From Desulfuromusa sp. (lineage in GTDB: Bacteria > Desulfobacterota > Desulfuromonadia > Desulfuromonadales > Geopsychrobacteraceae), in NCBI GenBank assembly GCA_021157505.1, contig JAGGWI010000070.1, forward strand, positions 1 to 5,495: a stretch of DNA of 5,495 bases. Reading direction: 5' to 3'. The notes under the pieces were generated by a model that saw only the letters and a list, made by a program, of their open reading frames with translations, was not told the DNA's origin and ran no database searches. How positions within the stretch are numbered: the first letter of the stretch is position 1; the number at the start of each line of letters is the position of its first letter. The translations under genes and the position numbers were made by a program. Below, in pieces: positions 5,491-5,495 of this stretch.

Positions 5491-5495
5491 TAAAA

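Overview
This window looks like a stretch of chromosome from a Gram-negative bacterium, most likely a deltaproteobacterium of the Desulfuromonadia type. That placement is a low-confidence inference. It rests on moderate GC, a lipoprotein signal peptide, a DarP/YjgA protein (a proteobacterial family) and an HD-domain protein of a kind common in that group. Most of the content is housekeeping. I found no CRISPR array, phage gene, toxin-antitoxin pair, defence system, tRNA or rRNA.

Layout from left to right. Positions 1-454 (minus strand, running off the left edge) hold the first 151 residues of an HD-domain metal-dependent phosphohydrolase-like protein. A divergent intergenic region (455-671) carries a plausible promoter for each direction and two short perfect palindromes. 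Positions 672-2003 (plus) encode a 443-residue lipoprotein that appears to combine a TPM (YgcG/Psb32-like) domain, an NTF2-like middle region and a C-terminal PDZ-like domain. After a 91-base gap with an intercistronic hairpin comes darP (2095-2604), a ribosome-associated assembly factor. Positions 2605-3012 are non-coding. The left part has only a distant 9-bp inverted repeat. The right part holds the regulatory region of nrdA: a promoter with a -10 box at 2915-2920, one near-consensus NrdR box (2933-2948) and a half-conserved second box (2900-2915) about three helical turns upstream.

Positions 3013-5292 encode a full-length class I ribonucleotide reductase large subunit (759 residues) with an ATP-cone and all the expected catalytic residues. 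Downstream is a 165-bp inverted-repeat element (5313-5477). It has 22-bp terminal arms with two mismatches, TA dinucleotides at both ends inside CTAG, and internal arms that let nearly the whole element fold on itself. It looks like a MITE. Eight bases after it is a strong Shine-Dalgarno sequence (5485-5490) at the very edge of the window, so another gene should start just outside. nrdB is the natural guess. The element would then sit between nrdA and its partner gene in the same transcript. This element and the three-part lipoprotein are the most interesting items here.
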